Program-made: the position numbers and the translations under genes
Notes under the pieces: generated by a model
Told to the model about the DNA's origin: nothing
Databases searched by the model: none
Seen by the model: only the letters and a program-made list of their open reading frames with translations
Shown: positions 39,523-52,200 of the stretch, in pieces
Layout: the number at the start of each line of letters is the position of its first letter
How positions within the stretch are numbered: the stretch's first letter is position 1
Origin: Prinia subflava
Taxonomy: Eukaryota; Chordata; Aves; Passeriformes; Cisticolidae
Assembly (NCBI RefSeq): GCF_021018805.1
Contig: NC_086250.1
Coordinates: 68,025,322 to 68,089,321, forward strand
Direction: 5' to 3'
DNA length: 64,000 nt

Positions 39523-42500
39523 GGCAGGATTTTAGCCATGCTGCTTTTGAGCCTTGTAAGCCTGACTGATTTTGGGGTGACTTGAAAGAGCTGTTTAGCA
39601 TGCCATTGTTGACAGAATTTATCATCAGGTTATTGCTAATATATTTCCATATTTTTTAGTTCACATCAGTTTTTCATACTACTTAATTGACTCCATGTTA
39701 ATGTCCACCTCATTTGAGGTGGCATTGTTTCCTGTATCATCTGTAATGCTAACTTTTAATTAGTAAATTTAATTATATTTGTTTCATTTTTAACTGCTTT
39801 CGCTGAGATAACACTGAATAAAACTGATAAGACTTTAGAATACCAGTTATTTGTCTTCAGTTTCATAGTAATGTATTTTTGTGCGGAAGAATTTTTCTTG
39901 TTCCCATATTTTTATCTTTTAGCTTGTACTTTTATCAGGAAGTAATGCGTAATTTTTAAGTTGGAGATATTTAAATATTTTGTCTTATAAGAAAAATCAT
40001 GTTGAATGCTTTTCTCCCAAAATAAAACCTCTTGCCCCCATCTCAAGCTGTTTTCTGGGTTTTCAGTATCCATGGATTAATGAAACATTGAACTATCTCA
40101 GTGCAGCTGGAAGGTTAAGATGATTCTGGCAGAAAGCAAAGAGGATTACTTTAAAGGCAATGAATATGATAATTTACACACAAAATGTAATTGCATTGTC
40201 ATGAGATACAGAACATGCCAAACTTTGATTCACACATTGCTTATGCAGAGGAAGGGATGGTAAGCCATGGCTGTGTTTTCAGCATAAATCAGGAACTTGC
40301 TTTCTAGTGCAAATACAGTGTGGCATTCTTTTAAGGAAAGGTTTAAACTTTTTTTATCTTACATTGTTATTCTGTTTGGGTGTTTGAAGACTTCTGCATG
40401 TCCTTTTGAGTGCATTTTAAAATAAAAATAGAAACCCTTTTTAGTTCTGTTTAAAAATGTATCAACTACATATTATGTGAATGTACTGACTACTGTGTAT
40501 TACAATGTTGTCTGCTTATATTCAGCCCCACTCTTTCACTCTTTCTCAAATTAAATCTAATCTCTTCTATTTGGAAATTTGTGATAGGACTTTTTACCTA
40601 TTTCTTAAAGCTCAGCAGCAGGTGTACTTTAAACAAGGGAGCTTTTCCCTACAGCTGTGCATTGGAGAAGAAGAGATTAGGCTCAGTCATTACTTGAAGT
40701 TGCTGAAGGAATGTCGGGTTTCTAAGGAAGTTAAAAATTTACTTTTTAAAACCCCATAATTTGTCTTCTGTAAAGACTTGCTGTAAGCACAGATCTGTCT
40801 TACAGAGTGAAACACAACTTAATTTTGGTTACAGTTCCTTTATCCGCTCACTTCGCAAGTAAAACCAGGGTTCATGCACTGCTTTTTGTCAGGGTTGATT
40901 TGGTAGCTGTAGTGGATGTCGTCAGTTCAGCAGACACTCTGTGTCAACTAGTAAAGATTAGGGAGCAGATTGTTGTAATTGTGCTGGGGGAGTAGACAGT
41001 GCAGGCATGTCCTGGCAGTGCTGTGGTGTCTGTGCCCCTGGGTGTGACAAGGCTGGGGAGGAGCTGTGTCGTGCTCAGAGCTCACATGGGCAGCCAGGGC
41101 AACAGAGCCTTGTGATGGCTGTAAAGCTGTGTCAGAGAAAAGCAGACCTGAGACCCAACTGCTTCGTGTCTTGAGTCCTCCTTCAGCTCAGGAATAAGGG
41201 TGGATCCAGCACTGAACTCACAGGAGCAGCAGTGCCCTGCTTGGACACACCAAAATCTGAGCAATACGGAATGATTCTACTCACCCCTTACCTTACAGGG
41301 AGGAAATGATTTGTTAGTGTTGAAGCTTAGAGGTGTGAAGCTTCCAAATATAGCAGATTGAATTATTTGTTATTTTTTTTTTCCTCACTCAAATAACTGT
41401 GTAAATAAATGAGTGCTGGTTCTGCTGCACACTGGATAAAATGACAGAGCTCTATGTATTCTTAGTAAACAGGAGTAATACGATTGGCAAATGGTGGTGA
41501 CAAAGGGGAGAAGGTGAGGGTAACCAAGTGTGACTTGTGGGGATCATAAATGAAAGCTTTGAAGAAGCAGCCAGACTTTCCTTAGGGGAGGCTTGGGACA
41601 AGCAGTGCTGTTGTCTGAGTGCTGGTGCTGATGTCTGTGCTGGGTCATACCGAGGTTCTTTTAGTGTTCCCCTGGAGAAAGCTGGAGTGAAAGCAAGCAG
41701 AGACCATGTTAAATCTCTAACAGATGGTTTAGAAGGCCACCTTGGCACGACTTCTTGTCTAAATGTTGAGAAATATGTAGGTAACCTTTATTAAAAAAGC
41801 ATTAGGTTTGAACAAATAATTGTGTTAATGTCATATGATAGAAAACTGTAATATCTGATCTGTTTTTCTATTTCATGGCCCAGATGGTTGGCATGTACAA
41901 TTCCTGAAGTTCATTATGTTGCCATGAACTAGATAGTGAAAAAAACCCACATACTTGGAGTTATTTTTATAACAGTGTTAAATTGAAATATATTTTAAAC
42001 ATTTTTCAAGCCTTGCTTCATCTGAAGTTCATTGCTTTTTAATAATCAAAAGAATTCGACTCTTGAATCTTTCACAAACGTATTAATTAAAGCTGATTTA
42101 CCTCACTGGTTTGATACAGTGATATTTGGGATATTGAAGTATGTTCTGTTGTTGGATATTCAAAACAACAACTTTTCCTTTCTTGGTGCTCTCTATTCCT
42201 GTCCATGTGCTAGAGGTGGTTTCTGCTCAGGGAACAGACTGAGCAAAACTTGAGCTCCACTCAGGTAGTAAATGTTGCATCTGCAGTATTCTCATGTCCA
42301 GTGCTTACTCACACACTATTTTTTTTCTTGCCTGTCAACCTTCCTGTTGTCATATCCTTACACTTATTCCAGCTCTGGGTTGCCCAAGTTGCAGTTCTGA
42401 CACTGAAATGACATCCTTCCCTGTTTTCTGAGAAATGAATTTTAGACAATTTCTAAGAAGCCCTGCAGTATTTCTTCAGTATTCCAATATCTCTACAATT

Positions 42501-42899
42501 CTGTAAATGTGTCACAATTTTGTTTTAAGCCAGTAATGAATGTTTTTGCTTTCTTTGACTATTAGAATATTTGTGGAATTGCCAATTAGCAGCCTTTAGT
42601 ACTTTCTTCAGTCTTTCAGTTAGTGGGTTGTGCAGAATTATTTTTTACTGTATTTAATATCTACATTGGTGGAAAATCAGAAATATTCTAAGCCAACAAT
42701 TAAGATGCTGTGCAGTAACTGTACTTTGCTTTGAGCAGTATTCAGGACATACACCAAGGTCATATTTTGCTGTGACACAGTAATTTTTGCATTTCTCCAT
42801 TGAATTAGTCTCCCTGAAGTTGATTTTCCAAGTATTTGGCTGCAGTTCTTTTTTCACAAGGGAGAAAATCTGAACAGCATTATTTTAATTCCTCTACAG

Positions 42900-42973
42900 G
42901 TGCAGATGCTGAGCAGGATGCTGCTATCAAACTTGCCCAGGAACGAGCAGAGATAGTTGCCAAGTATGACAGA
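42900..42973 (+). CDS. USP6NL: USP6NL, internal coding exon (pre-TBC segment)
   Basis: This 74-bp exon has an acceptor ending cctctacag and a donor gtaagt. It opens with the last two bases of a split codon and then gives 24 residues, including KLAQERAEIVAKYDR, which I recognise as the N-terminal signature of USP6NL/RN-tre. It ends in phase 0. RN-tre is a cytosolic and endomembrane Rab GTPase-activating protein: it acts on RAB5 with the EGF-receptor adaptor EPS8 to control receptor endocytosis, and on RAB43 in Golgi traffic. The segment here lies before the catalytic TBC domain. The residues before KLAQER (ADAEQDAAI) differ from the human SDQDVAL and are less conserved. Homology rests on memory of the human protein, but the match is long and continues exactly into the next exon. 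Confidence 0.93.
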
Positions 42974-43997
42974 GTAAGTGAACTTTTTAGTCATTTAAAA
43001 GACCTTTTGTAATGAATCCTAGTAATATGTCTGTTTAAAAAGTGAATCACGATTCCAGCTAGCTGTTGTTTAAAATACTCTGTTGAGTACTAATCTGATG
43101 TTTAATGATACACTGTCCTTGGGGTGAATGAAACTCTTCCTCCATGGGAGATATTCCAGATAATGACTCATTCTGGATAATCAACTCGTTTTTCAGGTGC
43201 ATAGCAAGTTACTTTGGGACTATTTCAGACAGTGTGTTGTGTTAGAAGTAGTAGAAGTGGGGTGTTTGAGCATGCTCAGTGTATCTATGAGATCAGAAGG
43301 ACTCTGATTTTACTTTTTGTTATTTAATCTTTGGTTATGGTAGTACAAACACTGAAATCATAGCAGAAAAAGGAAAAGATGAGTGAACTGTATTGTTTCT
43401 GATATTGTTGTGGAGAACTAAAAGAATTCTCTGGTCATGCCGTGTTTGTTCTTGGACCCCTTGTCAGGAACAGCCTGGCACAGAGTATGCTGAGAGTGCT
43501 TACCTGGTAGTCAGGTATTTTTGTAACACTTGTGGACTTTTTAAGTGTCATTGGAGTACAGAACAATGTTTGTTTGCAGAGTTCATGAAATGTTTTATGT
43601 GCCAGGCTTACTCATGGTTTGCATAGTGTGCAGTAAATGAGCGACTCATCTTGGAATAAGGAGAAACCTGCCTGTGTGGGGCTTGTGTGACACCAGGTGC
43701 TCCTGAAAGCTGCTCGGTCACTGCCATCCTCAGCTGGGCAGAGGAGGGAAAATACAACAAAAGGCTCCTGAGTTGGGATAAAGGCAGGGAGAGATCCTTC
43801 ACCAATGGCTGTTGTGGGCAAAGCAGACCTGAGTTTAGAAAATCTGTTTAATTTATTACCAATCAAATCGGAGCAGGACAATAAGAAAATAAAAACTTGG
43901 TCTGAAACATTTTCTCCCCAACCCTCCCTTCTTCCTGGGCTTAGCTTTGCTCCCAGTTTTCTCCACCTCCTCCACCTGAGCAGCACAGAAGGCTGGG

Positions 43998-44004
43998 GAA
44001 TGGG
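43998..44004. repeat. Target-site duplication, left copy
   Basis: GAATGGG immediately before the nested LTR, identical to the seven bases following it. Class II avian elements make 6-bp duplications, so the seventh base may be chance. Confidence 0.85.
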
Positions 44005-44328
44005 TGTCACCATGAGATTTCCTAGGTTCTGAGCGTTCATATTAAAGTAGAAGGTTTTCACCTTCTCACGCTCTCTCATATAAACAAGGAGATTGTGTTT
44101 GTAAATACTACCATTGTTTTCACATTTTTCTCCAAGGAGAGGAGGTTGTGTGATGGTCCTTTTGACCAATGTGGTTGAGAGGTGGGGATTCCACTCTCCA
44201 ATCCATGGTCACCTTTCAAATCATATTTAAGAGCATGTAATAAACAAAGGTCAGACTGGCTCTGCCCTGCTTTTCTCTCACAACTTCCAACTCTCTGTGT
44301 GGTCATTTGAGCGTGGCTAACAGTGACA
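44005..44328 (+). mobile_element. Complete 324-bp solo LTR nested in an older LTR
   Basis: The insert begins TGTCAC and ends GTGACA, a perfect 6-bp terminal inverted repeat that obeys the retroviral TG...CA rule. It is flanked by identical 7-bp copies of GAATGGG (43998-44004 and 44329-44335), a target-site duplication. Removing the insert and one copy restores the host LTR. On the plus strand a TATA-like tatttaa (44224-44230) is followed nine bases later by AATAAA (44239-44244). That is the compact promoter and polyadenylation layout seen in avian class II (alpharetrovirus-like, ERVK) LTRs. It has no internal coding region, so it is a recombined solo LTR in sense with USP6NL. The family name is not known to me. 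Confidence 0.85.
44224..44244 (+). promoter_or_regulatory. TATA-like box and AATAAA inside the nested LTR
   Basis: TATTTAA at 44224-44230 and AATAAA at 44239-44244 lie in sense with USP6NL, about 1.1 kb before the 45383 exon. They could in principle start or end transcripts there. Activity is not shown. Confidence 0.5.
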
Positions 44329-44335
44329 GAATGGG
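44329..44335. repeat. Target-site duplication, right copy
   Basis: GAATGGG immediately after the nested LTR, identical to the left copy. Confidence 0.85.
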
Positions 44336-45382
44336 GAATAGGGACCTTGGTCAGTTCATGCCACGTTGTTTCTGTGACTCCCTCCTGCTTGGGGGTTTGA
44401 CTCCTTAAACTCTTCCTTTTTTTCCATTGTGGGGTCCCTCCCACAGGCTGAAGTTCTCCATGAATTTCTTCAGTGTGGGTCCTTCCCATGGGCTGCAGTT
44501 CTTCATGAGCTGCTCCAGCCCTGGTCCCTCCATCAGGGTCAGTCCCTCAGGCACTGGTGCCCCAGCATGGGTCCCCCACGGGGTCACAGGTCCTGCCACC
44601 AGCCCTGCTCCAGTGTGGCCTGGGCCGTGGCCAGTGGCAGGTCCATATTGGACCTGGCTGCCTTTGTCTCTGTTGGATGTGGGGGAGGCTTCCAGCAGCT
44701 TCTCAGAGAAAGCACCCCTGGAATCCTCTGCTACTGAAACCAGGCCACACAAACCCAATGCACTTTGTGGCCTGAATTCATAGCCAGCAACCTGTGCATA
44801 GCCCATACCAGAAGTAGATAGAGCTGAAATGTAAAACTTAATGTAGATGTTAAACTTCTGCAAGCCTTTTGCAAGATTGGGAATTGGAGAGGAAGAATGG
44901 GACATGAGTGAATGCATAATTGAGGGAAAACTCAGTGCTGCATTGTTTGACAGCTGCTGCAAGTCAGCATGGACATTAACTCAGGAGTGTCTGCAGGATG
45001 TGCTCTTGTAGGAAAGATGAACTTGGGAAATGAAACGAGTAGAGGCCACTCTGGGGACCTTGATGGATTATTGTGGAGTTTAACAACAGGTGTGGGATTA
45101 CTGTTACTCTGGTTGAAATGTATTCTGTGTGTAGCAGTGGCCAAAAGAGATTTTCTGTGATGAAAATACTGTTTGTAAGGGCTGGGATAGGTGTTCTGCT
45201 CTACTTTTTCCTGGCTGGTTAGTTTAGGATTGGTGTTCTCCTCCCCCTCCTCTAACCTCCTGTCACCATGTCCCAAAGTGTACCAAAGGTTATGCTTTCA
45301 GTGATTGAATGCTCTCATATGTGTCTTTATTCATTGTGTCATAACATATAATTTGGCTTTTTATTTTTTCCTTTCCTCTTAG

Positions 45383-45465
45383 GGACGTGAGGGTGCTCAG
45401 ATTGAACCGTGGGAAGATGCTGACTACCATCTTTACAAAGTCACAGATAGATTTGGGTTTCTACA
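45383..45465 (+). CDS. USP6NL: USP6NL, internal coding exon
   Basis: This 83-bp exon follows a long pyrimidine tract ending cctttcctcttag and is closed by the donor gtaagt. It enters in phase 0 and encodes 27 residues starting GREGAQIEPWEDADY and ending KVTDRFGFL, plus two bases (CA) that the next exon completes to a histidine codon. The sequence is nearly identical to the human RN-tre segment GREGAEIEPWEDADY, which leads into the TBC domain. Differences I can see are Q for E in the GAQIE motif and HLY where human has LVY, both compatible with a working protein. The preceding intron is only 2.4 kb and carries two nested LTRs. Confidence 0.95.
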
Positions 45466-48400
45466 GTAAGTAGCAAGCTTGTAAAGAAAATAAGATTAAA
45501 AGTTTGCCACTATTAATATTCAGGCTCTTTATTGTATTATCTATTTGGTTAAAGTATTATTATGCCTTTAACAGATATTTTGGAAACTGCTGTGTAAGTG
45601 TTACTGCTGGCTAATCTTTCACTGTGCTTTTCAATTCAGTTTTCCATCTGGGTTTTTATTTCTGTAATTTGATCTTGCATAGGGAGTGAAATGTTTTAAA
45701 ATATTTTATTGCGAAATGAAAATTGATAGTCTACAAAAAACATGTTTCAAGCTGAATTGCAGATAAGATTTTGGTTGTGAATAACTTAGTTGGATGTAAA
45801 CAAACTTGAAGTTCTTGGAAGGATTTATAAAAAATTTGTTAAAATGTTTAATTTTAAAAAGATCCCAACACATTACTGAGCGTTTGTATAGGAGCAACAA
45901 TGTATGTCAGTCCATCAAAGATTAGTGTCTTTTGGCTTCATATATTTTTTAACCTTATTGAAATCTCTGCTGATTTGGGACCTAATGTTGAATCAACTTT
46001 AAGTCAGAAAATGCCAGAGTTCAGATGCAATTCCCCTATAGGTGCCTCCTTTGTAACATAATCTGTTCCTTTTTGGCAAATAGAAGATTAGAGTATTAAA
46101 TTGTATTAGGGTTTTTGTGGTTGGGAGATGTAAATATCCAGCTTGCAGAAGCTGAACACAAGCTGACTTGCTACTTTTGATGATACTGGGACTCTCTGAG
46201 GTTCTTGGTGTTTGGCATTTTTGTTTGAATGTATGAAATGCAGTTTAAATCCAAAAAAAATCAGTGATAAGTGGAAAACTTAGTAATGCCGTTGTAATTC
46301 ATAGTATTGGGAGGGGGGATGTATATATGTATTCTACTTTTGGGGGACGTTTTTTCCTTCTCTTCCTTCCTTTTTGCAAAGTTGTTGTTTTTACAAGCTG
46401 TCAGTTAAAAGTCATCTTTCCCTGCACACTGCTTGTGCTTCATTGGGGTGAGTTAGTTTGATGTGTGACATTCAAAGAGATGTTCCACACACAGAGCTCC
46501 TTGTGCTGGTAAACCCCAACTGCAGCAGCCCATGCCTGCAGCTGTAGCATTCCTGATGGAGAAGGGATGTCAGAGTTATTGTATTTCCAGGGCAAAGTAG
46601 TGGAAGCCTCTTCAGGGTTCACCTGACTTTGGTATCCTTGTGAAGTCCTGCACTTTTCCTGTTGCTTGTGATATTTGCATTTTTATGCATTAGGGGTAGA
46701 TTGTTACTCAAGTCCTCTCCACTTGCTGCTGCTGTCCAGTCAATACCCCCAGACCTGTTGCTCAGGAGCATCTTTACTCACCAATGCAGAATTAATTCTC
46801 TGTATAGTCAGCTTCAAGGGATGAAAGCTGAAAGATTTAAAATTACATAAAGACTGCACAGGTTAACAGTGTGTGCAGATAATCTCTTCACTAATTGTGC
46901 CTATTTGTAGCTTATCCATGTCTTGTTACAGGGCAGATTTCACCTGGGAGTGCTCTCAAGGCTGCTTTAGGATTGCTTAAGATAAATTCAATGTCTTGCA
47001 AATGATGTTTTTTATTTTCCTGAGAAGTAAAATATCTCCTAATAGAAGAAATATAATTAGGATAAATATATCAGCTTGCCCTGAAATGACAGTTTATATT
47101 GCACTATAGATTTTAAGTATGATCTGGGTCATGTGTGCTGTCATACTGGGCCTGCTGTGTCTGAAAGAAACTTCTGTTTTATGAGAGTTTGGAATGCAGC
47201 AGGATGTACCAAAAGCCTCAAAATTTATCACTCCTGAGAGCCAAAATTCCCTACAACCTCTCAGGTGTTTACAGTGTAAATTAGCAAACAGGCTGGTGCA
47301 CATTGAAAACAAAATCTGGGAGCAGTACTAAATTTAGTGTCCCAGTTAAGGTCTACAGGGATTTGTAATCTTTTTAGTGACATCTTAAAATACTAAGAGG
47401 TGTCTTTTGTATCAGAAGGGTGCTGGGTGTGAGGAACCTGATACAAAATCAGGGTTTGTTTTCTCAAGTACAATTGTCTTTGATTACTATCAGTAGTTTT
47501 CTCTTTTTCCTTGTCTGCGTGCTGTTTGCAGCCTTCCTTGGCTCTGTGAAAGGGCATTCAAAGTTCAGCTGATTGTTAATAGGGCAGAAAAGATAATTTT
47601 GAGGGAATGAAGCACTCAGGCTGCATGTGTAACTTGGCACTGGGTAGGAGATGGGAGAATGTGGGGGCTAGAGACATTCCAAGAATAGTTTTGGTCTAGA
47701 TCTGCAGTTCTTCTGGTGTCCCAGTGTCCTTATTTGTGTGTTAAACTGGGAATTTGTAAACTCGAGGGACGTGAAGACTTAGCACTTCTATTGTCTTCCT
47801 GTCATACCAGTAGAAGTGGGCTCAGGTTTTCTTCAGAGACCAGACTGAGAGGTAGAGGGAAGATGCCTTTTTATTTAACAGTGGAGAAATTGGATTGTGA
47901 TTGGAAACAGATATAAAATTTCCTTTCTAGTAAAATATGTCTCTTTAACATATTTATAAGACCCTCAGTTGATGTATCTGGCATCTTTGGTCAATTCTAA
48001 GTGATGTAGTAGTTATTGTTTACAAGAGTTGGGTCCATCTTTACCCAATATTGTCTTAAATTTTTAGTAGCTGCTGCCTTGAAAACACAATTTAATTTGC
48101 TTGCTGAAGTACTTTATCTTGCAGTTCTGCAAATGAATGTGAATGTTCTAGTTAACTTTGGATATTAAAAGTAAAGTGGTGTGGACAGGCTATTAATATA
48201 GCTATTTAAAACAAACAAAAAAATAGCTGAGTTTATATTTAATGAATTTAGGGAACAAGAAAGTGTGTTCAGGGAGAAGTACCAGGGCATTATAAAAATG
48301 AGACTTATTTGAAATGCATAAGGGAAGTTTTAGAAGGAAGTTGGATGTGGGAAGAGGGTTTCAAGCAAAGCTAAGCTGTGAAATAACCTGTGGGGAGCCC

Positions 48401-49208
48401 AAGGGGACTGTGTCTTGAGGTGTTTAACATCAGATTGTACAAAACAAAATCCAGCTAGGAGGAGTTTGTTCAGTGGCAGTGACTAAATTGTAGCAGTTAT
48501 GAGCTATTCTATTGAAAACATAAATTGTACAGTAGAGGCATGCAGGAACCAGGAAGATAAAACTCCCATTTTGAGCTAAATTGGAGAAAATTTGGCCTTT
48601 ACCAGCTACTGTTGTTGCAAGGCTATAAGGAAGTGGTGAGTTGTGGTTTATTTAAGCCATGTGGTGTTGCCAGCAAACCAGACTCAACGTAGAGAATTTT
48701 TTTCATAATTTACTGCCAGATAACATGACATTCTGATTGCTGACTGCGAGGCTGGGTAGGAACCCTCCAAACCATAGCACTGTAACAGGCACCTAGAGGA
48801 AACACCTGTCTCCCCTCTGCCTCCCCTTCTTCCCTTGCTTTTTGTTGTGGGTTGGCCTTGGATCACCCCAGTTCCCTTGGTGAGGTGACAGGAGCTCCTG
48901 CACACAATGCCTTCTTTCTGCTGCTCCTGGTTTTTTACTTACTTTCTCCCTCTGCTCCTTGTGCCTTACATGTCTCCCCCACCCTGATGTGGTGTTCCTC
49001 CCACTGGGAGTCCATCTCCAGCCATGTTCTCAACATCCCCTTCCATGTGCCTCTCCAATTAGTGTTGTTCCTCTTAATTAATAGAGACTTGTTTCTACCA
49101 AGCACTGTTGATCTTCCTCGGTGTCACCTGATATACATGGTATAGTATATTAAATTAATTCATCAATTAAATACATTGACTATTCCTGTAACATGAAATA
49201 GCCTATGA

Positions 49209-49221
49209 AAAAAAAAAAAAC
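49209..49221. repeat. Poly(A) run
   Basis: About 13 A residues, with no recognised retrocopy upstream. Confidence 0.75.
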
Positions 49222-52200
49222 ACCTTCTTCACTTTTTTGATATTTCTTTCAGAGAATCCCATGTCAGGAAGCTTGTCTTACTCGTGACCACGAGTATTGA
49301 CAGAGCAGACTGGTATATTTTATACAGGTGCAATGTGGTTACCAATAAACCTAAAAATATTTAAAGAAAAAAAAAGGGCAGCAGTATCCCTTCCCAGAAA
49401 AACCTCAGGCATGATCCTTACTCAATGCAATTTGTTTTCCTGTACAAATCTTGCTGCTGATTTCACATGATAGTGCAGGAATGCTGAGCAGTCAGGCTGA
49501 TGTGAAAAGTGCCATTCAGTTTCAAAATGAACATTTTTTTCCTCTGAAGTCTAGCACCAGTGTCTGCATATACAATCTGCCAGTGTCTTGATAAGATTGG
49601 GTATTCTTTTCTAGAAAGGGCAGGAGTTGGATGCTTTGAGCTGTGGCTGCAGCTGATGGAAGTGCAGCAGCCCATCTCTGGGGACTCCCATAGGGCTCAG
49701 ATAAGGCTTAGCCTGTAATAGATGACTTCTGCAATCAAGTATTTTAGGAATGGGAGAAATGCCTAAGATCTCATCACAGATAGTCATAACAAAAACTGTC
49801 TTAGCTGGTTTTGGAAGTGAAAATGGTGGAATGTGTTTGGTATTTATGAAAAATTAGGGGTTTGTTTGCTCAATTTTTCCCTATTTTTTTTTTCCCCTCT
49901 TGTTGGATATGTTGTATCTTTTTGGTCAACCCTGTGTGAATGTTGGCCCTGCACCCCACAAAAAAGCAGTTCTTCTCTGTCCTGTCTTGGAACCTGGCTA
50001 AATTTTAAATTAAATGTCCTCAATATTTTCAGTTTGGACTGTTCTTTCATCAGCCCTTTTCTTTACCTTGTAGATAACTTCTATTTGTGTTTTGTCTATC
50101 AGCAGTCATTGATAAGGGAATAACTTCAGGGAAAAAAAACCCTAAAGGAGTAACTGAGTATCTTGAAGCTCATAGCAGGCATTCCAGTAATGCCTCAGGA
50201 TCTGGGATTTCCCCCTTCCCCCTCCTTGAATTATTTAGTTGATTTGGTGCTGCTTTGGAATGGCTAAAAAAGCTATTAAAATAAATACTTTATTCCTTGG
50301 GTGGTGACAAGTTCCCTACTACAACTAGGAATGTTCTAAAAGGTATTTTACTTATTTAAACTGACAGTTTATGTAATATCTATATAGATTTGTCTATTTA
50401 GAAGTGACAATTTTATGAGTTATTTTTATAGCTAAAAATTAATAAAGGTCTTAAGACAGTAAAAGAAAGCAAGAAATTGAAATGACACTGTTTTTGTAAG
50501 TAAATAAGTATTTAAGCTTTAACTGACTGTCGTTGAGGCACATACTCAAAGATGTATTTTTCATGAATATATCCTTGTATTTATTTTTTATGAAACTCTC
50601 CAGTTAACTACAAGGACAAAATAACTTGATTCCCTCCCCTTCCTCCCTGCCCCACATAATGTTAAGGTTGAATGGTCACAAGAGCATTGGCTGATTGAAG
50701 TTTGCAAAACAGCCCAAACTTTGTACGTGATCCTGAAGTGGGGTAGAAGCTGAGAACAGCATTTTGCAACTGTAAAGGTCAACACCAGTTTAAAGAGCTG
50801 ATCCTCTTTGGGGCCTTTCAACACCAGGCCAAAAGTCAGAGCAGGATAAGCCAAACGGCCTTGGTGTCTTCCTAGAGTGGCACAGAAAGCTGAAATTTGA
50901 GCAAATCTGAGCAGCATCTTGCTGCCCTTAGGTCACCACACCAATACACCCCTGGTTGTTGTATCCACGTCCTGAGGGGCTTTGTACTGAAATTTATAAA
51001 GTGTTGAACAACATCCCTCTGAAGAAGAAAATTCAGCCAGGTTCATTTGTTTGGTGCCTGTTGGAACTACAGATTTCAGTCTTTCAATCATTTGGGGACC
51101 AAGCAAAAATATTTTTAAAAAATGTCCCACACTTTTCATTTTTAGCTGTAAATTAGGATTTGTTATCTGATCTTTTAAAGCATCCTTGTGTATATTCTTG
51201 ATGATTCTTTTTTATTTCTCTCTCCATGTATCACCCTGCTGAGAGGGAGGTGTCTGTTTTCTTTTATAAAAATCGGTTCAAGAACACAGGTTTGCTTTTC
51301 TAAGTAAGATAAAAAAAGGGTTTTTGGAATTTGGGGCAGGTACAGCTCAAGTCTAAATTTTACTGCTCCTCATCGGGAAATACAGATTCTGACTTAAGTA
51401 CTCTAACTAATACATTGTGGAAAGTGTTTAAAGTGTTCAGACCTTAATAGTTATGAAGTAGAAGTAACAGAAGAAACAGCATTTTATTTACTGCAACTTT
51501 CCAAAAACTTTTTTCTTTCCATTGTTCCCTGATGAATGCCAGCAGCAGAATTGTTCTCTTTAATTTTTGGTGATGAGCTGTGAAAATCATGGCAGACATG
51601 ACATCCTTGAAAAAATTAAAAAATACTTTTATTTCTTCAACCTGGGCCATATGAGTTCTTTTCACTGCTATTATCAAGGTTTGTGTTAACTTATATTAAT
51701 AATTGTTGTATTCTAGCAATAACGTATATTGTGACAATTTGTGATCTGACTTGGGCGATGCACTTTAAACTTGTTTTTCCTTTTACTGCCTGCTTAGTAA
51801 AGGGAAACTGGGGATGTGTATTTACTGTGGCAGATGCTGTTACGGTGATAAATATTCCAGGATCAGCATAGTGAGACTGGGCAGATTGGAGGTTTATTTT
51901 TCAAGGTTGTTCATGTGGGCTTTTATCCCCTAGAGATAAAGAGTGGTACAATAGAAGTCCTAGTGGTAGATAATACAGATGTGGTCTGCCCCTCACCCCA
52001 TTCATGAGACTCTCTCCAGAATTTGGGTTAGATTCTTGTGCTGCTCCTGCAGTAACTCTATGCTGATTCTGGTGGAATTGTACCAATTCACAGCAGCTCA
52101 GAATGTGACTCATACCCTTGGTCTTTATCCCCTGAGCCTGTTAAGGCAGCGAAGGTGCTTTGAGAATAGTTTGCTAATGATGGAGATTATCACGTTGCCA

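Larger units (their letters stand above)
14525..42899 (+). other. USP6NL: USP6NL intron 1 (if the 14452 exon is used)
   Basis: This 28.4-kb intron runs from donor gtaaga to acceptor ctctacag. It contains an avian LTR at about 24.7-25.5 kb, CR1 pieces at about 35.5, 37.5-38.1 and 39.4 kb, a long palindrome at 28.7 kb, a CpG cluster at 31.5-31.8 kb, a possible non-coding exon at 17.8-18.1 kb and short simple repeats. The remainder is AT-rich unique-looking sequence. I found no further exon of recognisable protein-coding homology on either strand. Confidence 0.7.
43670..44768 (-). mobile_element. Avian endogenous-retrovirus LTR, solo, minus orientation, interrupted
   Basis: On the minus strand this is the same LTR family as the copy at about 24.7-25.5 kb. 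It starts near 44768 with a related leader, passes repeated units such as gaccccgtgggggacccatg and actgcagcccatgggaagga, then a lariat-like U3/R region, the ttggtaataaattaaac signal and the U5 part with ttggtgaaggatctctccct. It is split at 43998-44335 by a younger LTR. Without that insert it is about 765 bp, close to the plus-strand copy. It lies antisense in USP6NL intron 2. No internal retroviral genes accompany it. The 185-codon minus-strand frames over it are not genes. Confidence 0.8.
42974..45382 (+). other. USP6NL: USP6NL intron 2
   Basis: A 2.4-kb intron with donor gtaagt and acceptor tcctcttag. About 1.1 kb of it is retroviral LTR sequence (43.67-44.77 kb). The stretches 42974-43669 and 44770-45382 look unique and show nothing recognisable. 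Confidence 0.9.

Noticed and set aside
43612..44962. Minus-strand frames of 185, 137 and 185 codons and plus-strand frames of about 100
   Set aside because: All lie in or beside the nested LTR pair; LTRs are non-coding and no retroviral gene motif is present.
48750..49140. Possible degraded LTR on the minus strand
   Set aside because: A few phrases (such as tgtgggttggccttgg) vaguely resemble the end of the LTR family seen elsewhere, but the similarity does not continue.
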